Shown: piece after piece, positions 8,722 through 16,269 of the stretch
Numbering within the stretch: position 1 is the stretch's first letter
Layout of the letters: the number at the start of each line of letters is the position of its first letter
Assembly (NCBI RefSeq): GCF_042679305.1
Contig: NZ_JBHTMP010000035.1
Span: forward strand, 1-64,000
DNA length: 64,000 nt
Reading direction: 5' to 3'
From: Micromonospora_H sonneratiae
GTDB taxonomy: Bacteria; Actinomycetota; Actinomycetes; Mycobacteriales; Micromonosporaceae
Position numbers and translations under genes: made by a program
Notes under the pieces: generated by a model
The model's input: the letters and a program-made list of their open reading frames with translations, nothing else
Database searches by the model: none
Told to the model about the DNA's origin: nothing

Positions 8722-8961
8722 ATGGCAAAGGCTGCGGCACTGCGCAAGCCGAAGAAGAAGGTGAACCCGCTCGACAAGGACGGGATCACCTACATCGACT
8801 ACAAGGACACCGCGCTGCTGCGCAAGTTCATCTCCGACCGCGGCAAGATCCGCGCTCGGCGGGTGACCGGGGTTACCTCGCAGCAGCAGCGGCAGATCGC
8901 TCGTGCGGTCAAGAACGCCCGTGAGATGGCGCTCCTGCCGTACACCACCACGGCCCGCTGA
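8722..8961 (+). CDS. rpsR: Small ribosomal subunit protein bS18, cysteine-free form
   Basis: 79 residues. DYKDTALLRKFISDRGKI and the C-terminal NAREMALLPYT are diagnostic for bS18, the partner of bS6 in the 30S platform. ATG 8722 follows AGGAG by eight bases; the ATG at 8680 overlaps the ssb stop and has no ribosome binding site. The protein has no cysteine, so it is the zinc-independent (C-minus) type, whereas the copy next to rplI in M. tuberculosis has a CxxC motif. Confidence 0.95.
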   Translation: MAKAAALRKPKKKVNPLDKDGITYIDYKDTALLRKFISDRGKIRARRVTGVTSQQQRQIARAVKNAREMALLPYTTTAR

Positions 8962-8975
8962 GAGGAGGCACCGAC

Positions 8976-9425
8976 ATGAAGATCATCCTGACTCAGGAGG
9001 TGTCCGGCCTCGGTGCCCCGGGCGACATCGTCGAGGTGAAGGACGGCTACGGCCGTAACTTCCTGCTGCCGCAGGGCTTCGCGATCGCCTGGACCAAGGG
9101 TGCGGAGAAGCAGGTCACGGTCATCAAGCGGGCCCGTTCGGCTCGGGAGATCCGCGACCTCGGACACGCCAACGAGGTCAAGGGCCAGCTCGAAGGGCTC
9201 AAGGTCAGCCTGCGGGCCCGGTCCGGTGAGGGCGGCCGGCTGTTCGGCTCGGTCACCCCGGCCGAGGTCGTCGACGCGGTCAAGACCGCTGGCGGCCCGG
9301 TCCTCGACCGGCGTCGGCTGGAGATGCCCGGCCACATCAAGTCGGTCGGCTCGTACGCCGTGCGCGTCAAGCTGCACCCGGAGGTCACCGCCAAGTTCGA
9401 CCTGAACGTGGTGGCGGCCAAGTAG
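8976..9425 (+). CDS. rplI: Large ribosomal subunit protein bL9
   Basis: 149 residues with the bL9 N-terminal signature (MKIILTQEVSGLGAPGDIV, then KDGYGRNFLLPQGFAI), a central helix and the C-terminal rRNA-binding domain. GAGAGGAGG precedes ATG 8976. Fourteen bases separate it from rpsR, and a strong terminator follows, so the ribosomal operon ends here and dnaB is transcribed separately. Confidence 0.96.
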   Translation: MKIILTQEVSGLGAPGDIVEVKDGYGRNFLLPQGFAIAWTKGAEKQVTVIKRARSAREIRDLGHANEVKGQLEGLKVSLRARSGEGGRLFGSVTPAEVVDAVKTAGGPVLDRRRLEMPGHIKSVGSYAVRVKLHPEVTAKFDLNVVAAK

Positions 9426-9437
9426 CTGTCATACGAA

Positions 9438-9475
9438 GAACGGGGTGCCACACCATCGGGTGTGGCACCCCGTTC
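9438..9475 (+). terminator. Terminator of the rpsF-rplI operon
   Basis: A perfect 17-bp stem (arms 9438-9454 and 9459-9475) with loop ATCG begins 12 bases after the rplI stop. Only a short T-poor tail follows, as is common in high-GC actinomycetes. Confidence 0.8.
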
Positions 9476-10010
9476 TCGTCTCTGCGTACGGTCTCCGGGC
9501 GGCAGCGATGACCCGGGAGGTGAACGGCTCACCGGCGGCAACAGCTCGTTGGCAGCGGCGACTCGTGGGCTGAACGGTGACACCTCGGGGAGACAGCCCT
9601 CTGGACAGCCATCCCTGGCGATATCACAATCAGCCGTACAGGCAGATTCGTCGATGATGATCGGGTGCTGTTCGACGACGGTCTGCTCGCCGCCTGGATT
9701 TTTCTTGTCCACAGGCTGGGGAAGGAATAGTTGCAGGTCAGGAAGGTACTGGCCAGTATTCCCAGTCGTTGTCCACAGGCTGTGCACAGGTCCGCACACA
9801 CCATCCAGGCCGCTGTCCACAAGTTGTCCCAAGACCCGTCCACCGCCCTGGTTGAGCTTCTGACCTGCTCTTTCGTATGGTTACCCCTCGACCCTTGCTC
9901 GGACGAAGCGACAACCCCCGGTCGAGCCGTCCGACCTAGGCCGAAGCGAACAACGTCGTACTCCAGGTGGTATCACCGGGAGATAGCCGAGGCTGCGGAG
10001 GGGGGAGCCG
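9476..10010. other. Gene-free interval between rplI and dnaB
   Basis: About 535 bases with no supported gene on either strand. The part at 9600-9840 is richer in A+T than its surroundings and carries the DnaA-box cluster. GGAGGGGGG just before 10011 is the dnaB ribosome binding site. Confidence 0.6.
9705..9832 (+). promoter_or_regulatory. Cluster of DnaA boxes upstream of dnaB
   Basis: Five same-direction matches to the actinomycete DnaA box TTGTCCACA: perfect at 9705-9713 and 9769-9777, CTGTGCACA at 9780-9788, CTGTCCACA at 9813-9821 and TTGTCCCAA at 9824-9832. They lie 180-300 bases before the dnaB start. Known consensus, seen directly; DnaA binding and control of dnaB are inferred. The replication origin itself is normally next to dnaA, which is not in the window. 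Confidence 0.6.
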
Positions 10011-12698
10011 GTGTCGGTCAGCGACGACGTGCGGGCAGACCTACGGCCCGGCACGCCATCATCGGGCGTTCCGGCTCAGCGGGAGAACCAGTACGACAAG
10101 ACGCCGCCGCAGGACATCGCTGCGGAACAGTGCGTCCTCGGCGGCATGCTCCTCTCGAAGGATGCCATCGCCGACGTGGTGGAGATCCTCAAGACGAACG
10201 ACTTCTACCGTCCGGTGCACGCGACGATCTTCGACGCCATCCTCGATCTGTACGGTCGGGGCGAGCCTGCCGACGCAATCACCGTTGCCGCCGCGCTGGC
10301 CGACTCCGGCGATTTGGCCCGGATCGGTGGTGCCCCCTACCTGCACACGCTCATCGCCAGCGTGCCGACCGCGGCCAATGCCTCGTACTACGCCCGGATC
10401 GTGGGCGAGCGGGCGGTGCTGCGCCGTCTGGTGGAGGCGGGCACCCGGATCGTGCAGCTCGGCTACGGCTCGGCAGCCGGTGGCGGCCGGGATGTGGACG
10501 ACGTCGTGGACCTGGCCCAGCAGGCCGTCTACGAGGTCACCGAGCGGCGGGTGAGCGAGGACTTCGCGGTACTCGCCGACATGCTTCAGCCGACCCTGGA
10601 CGAGATCGAGGCCGTCGGTGCCCAGGGCGGGGTGATGACCGGTGTGCCGACCGGATTCAGCGACCTGGACCGGTTGCTCAACGGGCTACATGCGGGCCAG
10701 CTGATCATTGTGGCCGGACGACCCGGTTTAGGTAAATCGACCGCTTCTATGGACTTTGCCCGAAACGCGGCGATTCGTGCGAACCAGGCCAGCGCGATCT
10801 TCTCCCTTGAAATGAGCAAGGTCGAGATCGTCATGCGGCTGCTTTCCGCCGAGGCCCGGGTGCCACTGCATGTCCTGCGTAGTGGCCAGCTCTCCGACGA
10901 CGACTGGACCAAGCTGGCCCGATGCATGGGCGAGATCAGTGAGGCACCGCTCTTCGTCGACGACACGCCGAACATGAACCTGATGGAGATCCGGGCCAAG
11001 GCGCGGCGACTCAAGCAGCGGCACGACCTGAAGATGATCGTCGTCGACTATCTCCAGCTGATGAGTTCGCCGAAGCGTACGGAGAGTCGCCAGCAGGAGG
11101 TCGCCGAACTGTCCCGTGGACTGAAGCTGCTGGCCAAGGAGGTCGAGTGCCCGGTCATCGCGGTGAGCCAGCTCAACCGTGGGCCGGAGCAGCGTACCGA
11201 CAAGCGACCGCAGTTGTCCGACCTGCGGGAAAGCGGCTGCCTGACCGCAGCGACCCGGGTAATCCGTGCGGACGACAACTCGGAAGTGACCATGGGCGAA
11301 CTGCTCGCCAGCGGAGCGCGAGACATTCCCGTCTGGGCGCTTGACGAGAAGCTGCGCTACACGCCGCGCACCATGACCCACGTGTTTCCGAGCGGAACCC
11401 GCGAGGTCTTCCGAATGACGTTGACCTCCGGTAAGCAGATCGATGCAACTTCCAACCACCCGTTCCTGACCTTCGACGGATGGCGGGCGCTTGGCGACCT
11501 CGCCCCTGGTTCGCGGATCGCCGCCCCCCGGCACATCCCACCACCGTTGAGTCCGAAGCGTTGGGCCGAAGCGGAAGTCGTACTACTGGCCCACCTGCTC
11601 GGCGATGGTTCGTTCGTGCGACATCAGCCAATTCGCTACGCCAGCCAGGACGAGCACAACCTGCAGGCTGTGGCCGACGCAGCGAAGTACTTCGGAATCA
11701 CTGCTGTGCGCGACGAGTACGCGGCGGCACGCGTAACCACCCTGCGGCTACCTGCCCCCTACCGGCTGGCTAGGGGACGACGTAATCCTATTGCCGCCTG
11801 GCTGGACAGTTTTGGCCTGTTCGGGTTGCGTTCTCACGAGAAGTTCGTTCCGAAGGGAGTCTTCGCACTACCGAAGGAGCAGGTCACCTTGTTCCTTCGC
11901 CATCTGTGGGCGACGGATGGCTCCGTGACCATCAACAAGTCCGGCCGTAGTGGCCGAGTCTACTTCAGCTCTACGAGCCGGCGGATGCTCGAGGATATCT
12001 CGCGCCTGTTGCTCAGGTACGGAATTACGGCACGCCTGAGATTGGTTCAGGTGGCGAACCGGCGGCCCCAGTACACCCTCGACATCTCCGGTCGCGACGA
12101 CCAACTGCGCTTCCTGCGTGAGATCGGGGTGCACGGCCTACGCTCGGTGAACTGCGCGACACTGCTTGCGGTGCTCGGTGAGCGGGAGACTAACCCCAAT
12201 GTCGACACGGTGCCGAAGGAGGTATGGAACAAGGTTCGGCAATTGCTACTCGAACGGGACATGTCGCATCGGGAGTTTGCCGCCGCAGTCGGTACGCAGT
12301 TCTGCGGCAGCACGATGTGGAAGCACTCGCCCAGCCGGTCGCGTCTATCCGCGATTGCTGGTGTGCTCGACTCCGCAGACCTGGAGTTGCATGCCACGAA
12401 CGACGTCTTCTGGGATGAAATCGTCTCGATCGAGTCACTGGGCGAGATGGATGTCTACGACGCCACCGTGCTCGGTTCCCATAACTTCATCGCCAACGGG
12501 ATCGCTACCCATAACTCGATCGAGCAGGATGCAGATGTGGTGATCCTGCTGCACCGGGACGACTACTACGACAAGGAGTCGCCCCGGGCCGGTGAGGCGG
12601 ACTTCATCGTCGCCAAGCACCGGAACGGTCCCACCGACACGGTGACGGTTGCCGCCCAGCTTCACCTGTCCCGCTTCGTCGACATGGCGATCGTCTGA
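10011..12698 (+). CDS. dnaB: Replicative DNA helicase DnaB with an in-frame intein
   Basis: Ring helicase that unwinds DNA at the replication fork and loads with DnaG. The precursor is 895 residues; removing the intein (410-835) leaves a normal 469-residue DnaB. The N-terminal primase-interaction domain occupies about residues 25-130, followed by the RecA-like domain with Walker A GRPGLGKST (Lys242) and IVVDYLQLM. GTG 10011 has GGAGGGGGG upstream. The intein interrupts SDLRESG/SIEQDAD, near the end of the ATPase core, the same position as the Synechocystis DnaB intein. DnaA boxes lie upstream. Loss of splicing would remove an essential helicase, so the intein must be active. Confidence 0.96.
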   Translation: MSVSDDVRADLRPGTPSSGVPAQRENQYDKTPPQDIAAEQCVLGGMLLSKDAIADVVEILKTNDFYRPVHATIFDAILDLYGRGEPADAITVAAALADSGDLARIGGAPYLHTLIASVPTAANASYYARIVGERAVLRRLVEAGTRIVQLGYGSAAGGGRDVDDVVDLAQQAVYEVTERRVSEDFAVLADMLQPTLDEIEAVGAQGGVMTGVPTGFSDLDRLLNGLHAGQLIIVAGRPGLGKSTASMDFARNAAIRANQASAIFSLEMSKVEIVMRLLSAEARVPLHVLRSGQLSDDDWTKLARCMGEISEAPLFVDDTPNMNLMEIRAKARRLKQRHDLKMIVVDYLQLMSSPKRTESRQQEVAELSRGLKLLAKEVECPVIAVSQLNRGPEQRTDKRPQLSDLRESGCLTAATRVIRADDNSEVTMGELLASGARDIPVWALDEKLRYTPRTMTHVFPSGTREVFRMTLTSGKQIDATSNHPFLTFDGWRALGDLAPGSRIAAPRHIPPPLSPKRWAEAEVVLLAHLLGDGSFVRHQPIRYASQDEHNLQAVADAAKYFGITAVRDEYAAARVTTLRLPAPYRLARGRRNPIAAWLDSFGLFGLRSHEKFVPKGVFALPKEQVTLFLRHLWATDGSVTINKSGRSGRVYFSSTSRRMLEDISRLLLRYGITARLRLVQVANRRPQYTLDISGRDDQLRFLREIGVHGLRSVNCATLLAVLGERETNPNVDTVPKEVWNKVRQLLLERDMSHREFAAAVGTQFCGSTMWKHSPSRSRLSAIAGVLDSADLELHATNDVFWDEIVSIESLGEMDVYDATVLGSHNFIANGIATHNSIEQDADVVILLHRDDYYDKESPRAGEADFIVAKHRNGPTDTVTVAAQLHLSRFVDMAIV
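11238..12515 (+). mobile_element. DnaB intein with LAGLIDADG-type homing endonuclease
   Basis: 426 residues starting at Cys410 and ending in His-Asn835 before Ser836, the three residues needed for protein splicing. Splicing blocks are visible: CLTAATRVI (A), SNHPFLT (B), VYDATVLGSHNFIANG (F) and THN (G). The middle holds both dodecapeptide motifs of a DOD endonuclease, HLLGDGSF (Asp532) and LWATDGSV (Asp636), so homing may still work. Codon use is slightly less GC-rich than in the exteins, consistent with later arrival. Confidence 0.93.
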
Positions 12699-12702
12699 TA
12701 CT

Positions 12703-12775
12703 GACATCGCGGCGTCGTTCGATGACGACATCGCAGCGTCGCTCGACGCCGACAACACACAGCGTCGTCTGAGCT
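12703..12775. repeat. Three degenerate 24-bp tandem repeats after dnaB
   Basis: Units at 12703-12726, 12727-12750 and 12751-12775 share GACAtCgCaGCGTCGtCga-like sequence. The last codons of dnaB (GACATGGCGATCGTC) look like a further diverged unit. Confidence 0.4.
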
Positions 12776-12795
12776 GACAGCACAGGGTGTTACAG

Positions 12796-12867
12796 GATCC
12801 GCGTGATCAGGGTGTCCGTCGCGACTCGCCGACGACACGCGCGAGTTGGTCCCCGATCACGCGGATC
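12796..12867. terminator. Long-armed hairpin between dnaB and the convergent gene
   Basis: GATCCGCGTGATC (12796-12808) and GATCACGCGGATC (12855-12867) are perfect 13-bp inverted arms, with extra GGG/CCC pairing inside. No T-run follows. Its place between convergent genes suggests a bidirectional terminator. Confidence 0.45.
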
Positions 12868-12878
12868 ACGAAGGGGGA

Positions 12879-13265
12879 TCAGTCGAACAGTTCGCCGAGG
12901 AAGCCCTTGTGGCGCTTGTGCCGGTAGTGCCCGTGGTAGCCGTGGTGCGGTGCGCCGTAGGCGGGGGCCGGCGGGTAGCCGTGCGAAACCGGCGGCGGGG
13001 GCGGCGGGACGTGACCCGGTGCGGCGTACCCCGGCTGGTGGGGGGCCGGGGGCGGCGGCGGAGGCGGCGGGTACCCACCAGCCGGCTGGGGCACGCCGGG
13101 CGCGCCACCCTGCTGGCGGTTCCACTGGGCCTCGGCCTCGAAGAGCTTCTCAAGCTCGCCACGGTCGAGGAAGATTCCGCGGCACTCGCCGCACTGGTCG
13201 ATGGTCACACCGCTGCGCTCGTACTGGCGCATCGCGCCATGGCACTTCGGACAAGTCAGATGCAT
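12879..13265 (-). CDS. zf-TFIIB zinc-ribbon protein with Pro/His/Tyr-rich tail
   Basis: 128 residues. The N-terminus carries CPKC, then CGECRGIFLDRGELEKL about 20 residues on: the paired CxxC knuckles and GxxLDxGEL signature of the zf-TFIIB (PF13453) family. The rest is low-complexity Pro/Gly/Tyr ending in a basic His/Lys/Arg stretch and FLGELFD. Role unknown; such proteins may bind zinc or nucleic acid. ATG 13265 is preferred over the upstream TTG because TACCTT ends six bases before it, a leaderless arrangement. Confidence 0.75.
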   Translation of the reverse strand: MHLTCPKCHGAMRQYERSGVTIDQCGECRGIFLDRGELEKLFEAEAQWNRQQGGAPGVPQPAGGYPPPPPPPPAPHQPGYAAPGHVPPPPPPVSHGYPPAPAYGAPHHGYHGHYRHKRHKGFLGELFD

Positions 13266-13271
13266 CTCTCG

Positions 13272-13277
13272 AAGGTA
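13272..13277 (-). promoter_or_regulatory. -10 box of leaderless promoter, zinc-ribbon gene
   Basis: TACCTT on the minus strand with 6 bases to ATG 13265; no Shine-Dalgarno sequence. Confidence 0.5.
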
Positions 13278-13287
13278 CCGGCTCAAG

Positions 13288-13923
13288 TTAGGCCTTTGCT
13301 GTCAGCATGGCTCCAACTTCCTCATCGGATACCTCGTGGAAGTCCTCATAGTAGGCGCCCACCGCCGCGAAATCCGGCGGTTTCTGCAGGCAGATGACCT
13401 CATCCGCGGCTGCGGCCAGCGCCTCGTAGGCGTCTATCGAGCCGACCGGCACCGTGACCACGACCCGTTTCGCCCCCATGTGGCGGGCGACCGCCACGGC
13501 GGCGCGCGCGGTCGCACCCGTAGCCAGCCCGTCGTCGACGATGACCGCGGTACGGCCATTGAGATCGAGCGGTGGGCGGTCGGCCCGGTAGAGACGTTCC
13601 CGGCGTTGAAGTTCGGCGGTCTCCCGCCGGACCACCTCGGCGACCTGGTCCGGATCGAGTTGTCCCGCCGGACCGTCGGTGAGGACCTGCACCCCACCGG
13701 GTCCGATCGCGCCGAAGGCCACCTCGGGGGCCCAGGGTACGCCGAGTTTACGGACGACCAGGATGTCCAGCGGGACCCTGAGCCGGTCGGCCACGACGGC
13801 GGCCACCTCGACACCGCCCCGGACCAGCCCGAGGACGATGACATCCGACTGACCCATGAGTGCGGTGAGCCGTTCCGCCAGCGCCGCACCGGCATCCGCA
13901 CGGTCCCGGTAGATCGTGGTCAT
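13288..13923 (-). CDS. Phosphoribosyltransferase-domain protein
   Basis: 211 residues. VIVDDGLATGATARAA is the PRPP-binding loop of type I phosphoribosyltransferases, and VLGLVRGGVEVAA is the N-terminal part found in the stand-alone family often annotated as predicted phosphoribosyltransferase or erythromycin esterase partner. The substrate cannot be told. ATG 13923 fits the family start (YRDRADAGAALAERL); an in-frame ATG at 13971 has GAGG five bases upstream and would add 16 residues, so the start is not certain. The zinc-ribbon gene begins 22 bases beyond its stop. Confidence 0.78.
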   Translation of the reverse strand: MTTIYRDRADAGAALAERLTALMGQSDVIVLGLVRGGVEVAAVVADRLRVPLDILVVRKLGVPWAPEVAFGAIGPGGVQVLTDGPAGQLDPDQVAEVVRRETAELQRRERLYRADRPPLDLNGRTAVIVDDGLATGATARAAVAVARHMGAKRVVVTVPVGSIDAYEALAAAADEVICLQKPPDFAAVGAYYEDFHEVSDEEVGAMLTAKA

Positions 13924-14000
13924 TCCTAAGGTGTACGCCTCGACGCCCCGTCCCGCCGGCAGACCGCGCATAAAACCTCAGGGAGTACGGCGACAGCCGG

Positions 14001-14068
14001 CCGAGCGGACAGCCCGACCAGCGGGTCAGCGTGGCCGAGCGGACAGCCCGACCACCGGGTCAGCGTGG
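14001..14068. repeat. 34-bp tandem duplication at the fluC 3' end
   Basis: Units 14001-14034 and 14035-14068 differ at one base. The right-hand unit includes the stop codon and last two codons of the fluoride channel gene ending at 14060, so the duplication copied the gene's end into the spacer. Confidence 0.7.
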
Positions 14069-14428
14069 CTGGGTGATCAGCCAGCCCAGCGCGGCGGCGC
14101 CCAGCCCGAGGGTGAGCGTCACGGCGACGTAGAGCAGCGCCCGTGGCCTTCCACCCGGCCCGCTGTCGGCCAGTCGTACGGTCTCGTGGCTGAACGTCGA
14201 GTAGGTGGTCAGCGCACCGCAGAAACCCGTACCGACGAGTTGGCCGAGCCAACCCGGCAACGTGCTGCCCGCCCCCGCCAGCAGGCCCAGCAGCAGCGAA
14301 CCGGCCACGTTGACGAGGAGCGTGCCCCAGGGCAGCGCCCCGTTGGTCCGTGCGGTCACCGCCCGGTCGACGAGGAACCGGCAGGCCGCGCCGACCGCCC
14401 CGCCGGCCATCACCAGAAGCAGGGTCAT
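14060..14428 (-). CDS. crcB: Fluoride channel FluC/CrcB, second subunit gene
   Basis: 122 residues with four membrane segments. It has the FluC hallmarks: Asn in WGTLLVNVAGSLLLG and the GALTTYSTFSHE loop that forms the sodium site and pore. Fluoride channels are dual-topology; Gram-positive bacteria often carry two genes whose products pair as heterodimers, and this gene lies 22 bases after the other copy. ATG 14428 opens the family's usual N-terminus (MTLLLVMAGGAVGA). Part of the gene's end is copied downstream in a 34-bp tandem repeat. Confidence 0.9.
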   Translation of the reverse strand: MTLLLVMAGGAVGAACRFLVDRAVTARTNGALPWGTLLVNVAGSLLLGLLAGAGSTLPGWLGQLVGTGFCGALTTYSTFSHETVRLADSGPGGRPRALLYVAVTLTLGLGAAALGWLITQPR

Positions 14429-14450
14429 CGGGTCACCGCCCACGGGGAGG

Positions 14451-14888
14451 TCATGGTCGGGGTGCCTTCGGTGAGTACCGGGGGCCGCCCGGTGCCAGCC
14501 TGGTGGCCAGCCAGGCACCGAGCCGGACGGCGGCCAGGGCACCGGCCAGTGTGCCCAGGACGTACCCCGCTGCCAGACCGGGGCGACCGGCAGCCAACAG
14601 CTCGCGGGTCTCCACGGCGTACGTGGAGAAGGTGGTGAACCCACCGAGGACTCCGGTGCCCAGGAACGGGCGGGCCAACCGGTGCGCTGTCCGCCGGCTG
14701 CCGATGACCTGCATGAGCGCGCCGAGCAGAGCACAGCCGAGCAGGTTGGTCACCAGCGTCGCCCAGGGGAAGCCCGCGGGTGTGGTCGGCCATGCCGTCG
14801 CCAGCCCGTACCTGGCCGCGGCACCGAGCGCCCCGCCGACCGCCACTGCGGTCAGCACACCGCGCTCTGGGCGGCCGTTCGGGTTCAT
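14451..14888 (-). CDS. crcB: Fluoride channel FluC/CrcB, first subunit gene
   Basis: 145 residues, four membrane segments, with GGALGAAARYGLA, Asn in WATLVTNLLGCALLG and GGFTTFSTYAVE, the family signatures. It exports fluoride to keep cytoplasmic levels low and probably pairs with the product of the next gene. ATG 14888 lies 16 bases after the stop of the upstream membrane protein gene, and a short direct repeat (CGACGCCATGAACC-like) covers that stop and this start. No fluoride riboswitch was recognised. Confidence 0.9.
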   Translation of the reverse strand: MNPNGRPERGVLTAVAVGGALGAAARYGLATAWPTTPAGFPWATLVTNLLGCALLGALMQVIGSRRTAHRLARPFLGTGVLGGFTTFSTYAVETRELLAAGRPGLAAGYVLGTLAGALAAVRLGAWLATRLAPGGPRYSPKAPRP

Positions 14889-14904
14889 GGCGTCGAGGAG
14901 AGGT

Positions 14905-16269
14905 TCATGGCGTCGAGGGGACCAGTGGGTCGACGCGGTCGGGGGTCTCGACCGGCGACGGCTGTGCGCGGCGCAGTGCCGGGGCCAGGGCCAGGAGGGC
15001 GACCGGGTAGAGCAGGTAACCGAACCGGGTGGAGGGCATCAGCAGGATCGCGGTCAGTAGTCCGTACCCGCAGACGACAGCGGCTGCGGCGGCGGTGCGT
15101 GGTGGGCGGCGGGCGAGCCAGACGGCGATCGTCAGCCCGGCCGCGACCAGCAGTACGGCGGCGACGATCCGGCCGCCGGGCACGGTGTTGGCGATCAGGT
15201 AGCCGGGGAACGGTGACTGTGCGGGACTGGTCACGAGACCGTGGCCGAGCGGGAAGCGCAGCACGTTCTCGACCAGCGCGGCGGAGTCGACCAGTTGCGC
15301 GGGGACCAGCGCGAGGACCGGCAGGCCGACGGTTCCGGCTGCCAGCCGCAGGAACGTCCGACGTCCCCGGGTCGCGGCGAGGACCAGCAGTACCAATCCG
15401 ATCGGCCAGGCGAAGAGCTTGAGCGCGGCAGCGAGGCCGACCGCCACGCCGGCGGCTCCCTCCCGTCGGGCCGCGCACAGTGCCAGTGCCAGCAGGCACA
15501 GGGCGAGTACGGGTATGTCGTCACCGCCGGTGGCGAGGGTGAGGGCACAGACCGGCAGTACGGTGGCCAGCTGTACCGCCCGGACGATCGCCGCGTCCCG
15601 GGTGACGGCCTCAGCGGTGCCACGGGTGACCGCCGCAGCGGGTGTGCTGTCCGACCGACGCAGTACCAGCACGGCGATGATCAGGGCGATGGAGGTCGCC
15701 AGGGCGAACCAGATCCGGGCGTCACTCCACCAGGTGTTGCCGACGATGGCCCGGGGTAGTCCGAAGAGCGCCATCCCCGGCTGGTACGGCGTGTAGCCGA
15801 GCAGTCGTTCATCCACCGGGAGTGCGGCGATCGCGTCCCGGTCGAGGAATGGGGTGCCGTGGTCGAGTAGCCGGGCACCGGACTGTTCGATGACGACGAC
15901 TTCCTCCTGTGCCCGGTCGGTACGGCCGGCCGCGCGCTGGATGCTCTGCCATACCAGTGGCAGGAGGGCGGTGGTCGACCAGGTCACGACGGTGAGCACG
16001 GCTCGTGCCGGAACACCGGCCAGGGGCGAGTGGAGACTGCGTCGGCGGACGACGAGTTGTCCGACTACCGCCAGCGTGGCGATCAGGTAACCGACTGTGG
16101 CGACCGAACCCCAGGCCCGGTGCGGCAGCAAAGTGGAGGTTACGGCGGTGATCGCGGCGAAGACGGCGGAGAGGGAGTAGAGGACGAGGTCCGCAGCGAG
16201 CCCACCGGCCGCCCGGTTCAGTGGCAACCAGTAACGACGGAGACCGGATGGTGGGTCGGCTGGTTTCAC
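14905..16269 (-). CDS. Polytopic membrane protein, GT87-like
   Basis: 454 residues with about ten membrane segments. The layout, with YTPYQPGMALFGLP in the first large outer loop and TGGDDIPVLALCLLALAL later, resembles GT87/DUF2029 mannosyltransferase-like proteins, but the match is weaker than for the gene at 22.1 kb. GTG 16269 overlaps the TGA of the upstream GGDEF-EAL gene (GTGA), so the two are translationally coupled, which also fixes the start. A link between c-di-GMP signalling and envelope glycan assembly is possible but is inference. Confidence 0.68.
   Translation of the reverse strand: MKPADPPSGLRRYWLPLNRAAGGLAADLVLYSLSAVFAAITAVTSTLLPHRAWGSVATVGYLIATLAVVGQLVVRRRSLHSPLAGVPARAVLTVVTWSTTALLPLVWQSIQRAAGRTDRAQEEVVVIEQSGARLLDHGTPFLDRDAIAALPVDERLLGYTPYQPGMALFGLPRAIVGNTWWSDARIWFALATSIALIIAVLVLRRSDSTPAAAVTRGTAEAVTRDAAIVRAVQLATVLPVCALTLATGGDDIPVLALCLLALALCAARREGAAGVAVGLAAALKLFAWPIGLVLLVLAATRGRRTFLRLAAGTVGLPVLALVPAQLVDSAALVENVLRFPLGHGLVTSPAQSPFPGYLIANTVPGGRIVAAVLLVAAGLTIAVWLARRPPRTAAAAAVVCGYGLLTAILLMPSTRFGYLLYPVALLALAPALRRAQPSPVETPDRVDPLVPSTP

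Noticed and set aside
9476..10010. oriC
   Set aside because: DnaA boxes are present but dnaA and dnaN are absent, and box number is lower than in known actinomycete origins.
9731..10735. Plus-strand open frame overlapping the dnaB start in another frame
   Set aside because: Starts inside the DnaA-box cluster and is out of frame with DnaB, with no domain.
14889..14904. Fluoride riboswitch before the fluoride channel genes
   Set aside because: The gap to the upstream gene is only 16 bases, too short for the aptamer.
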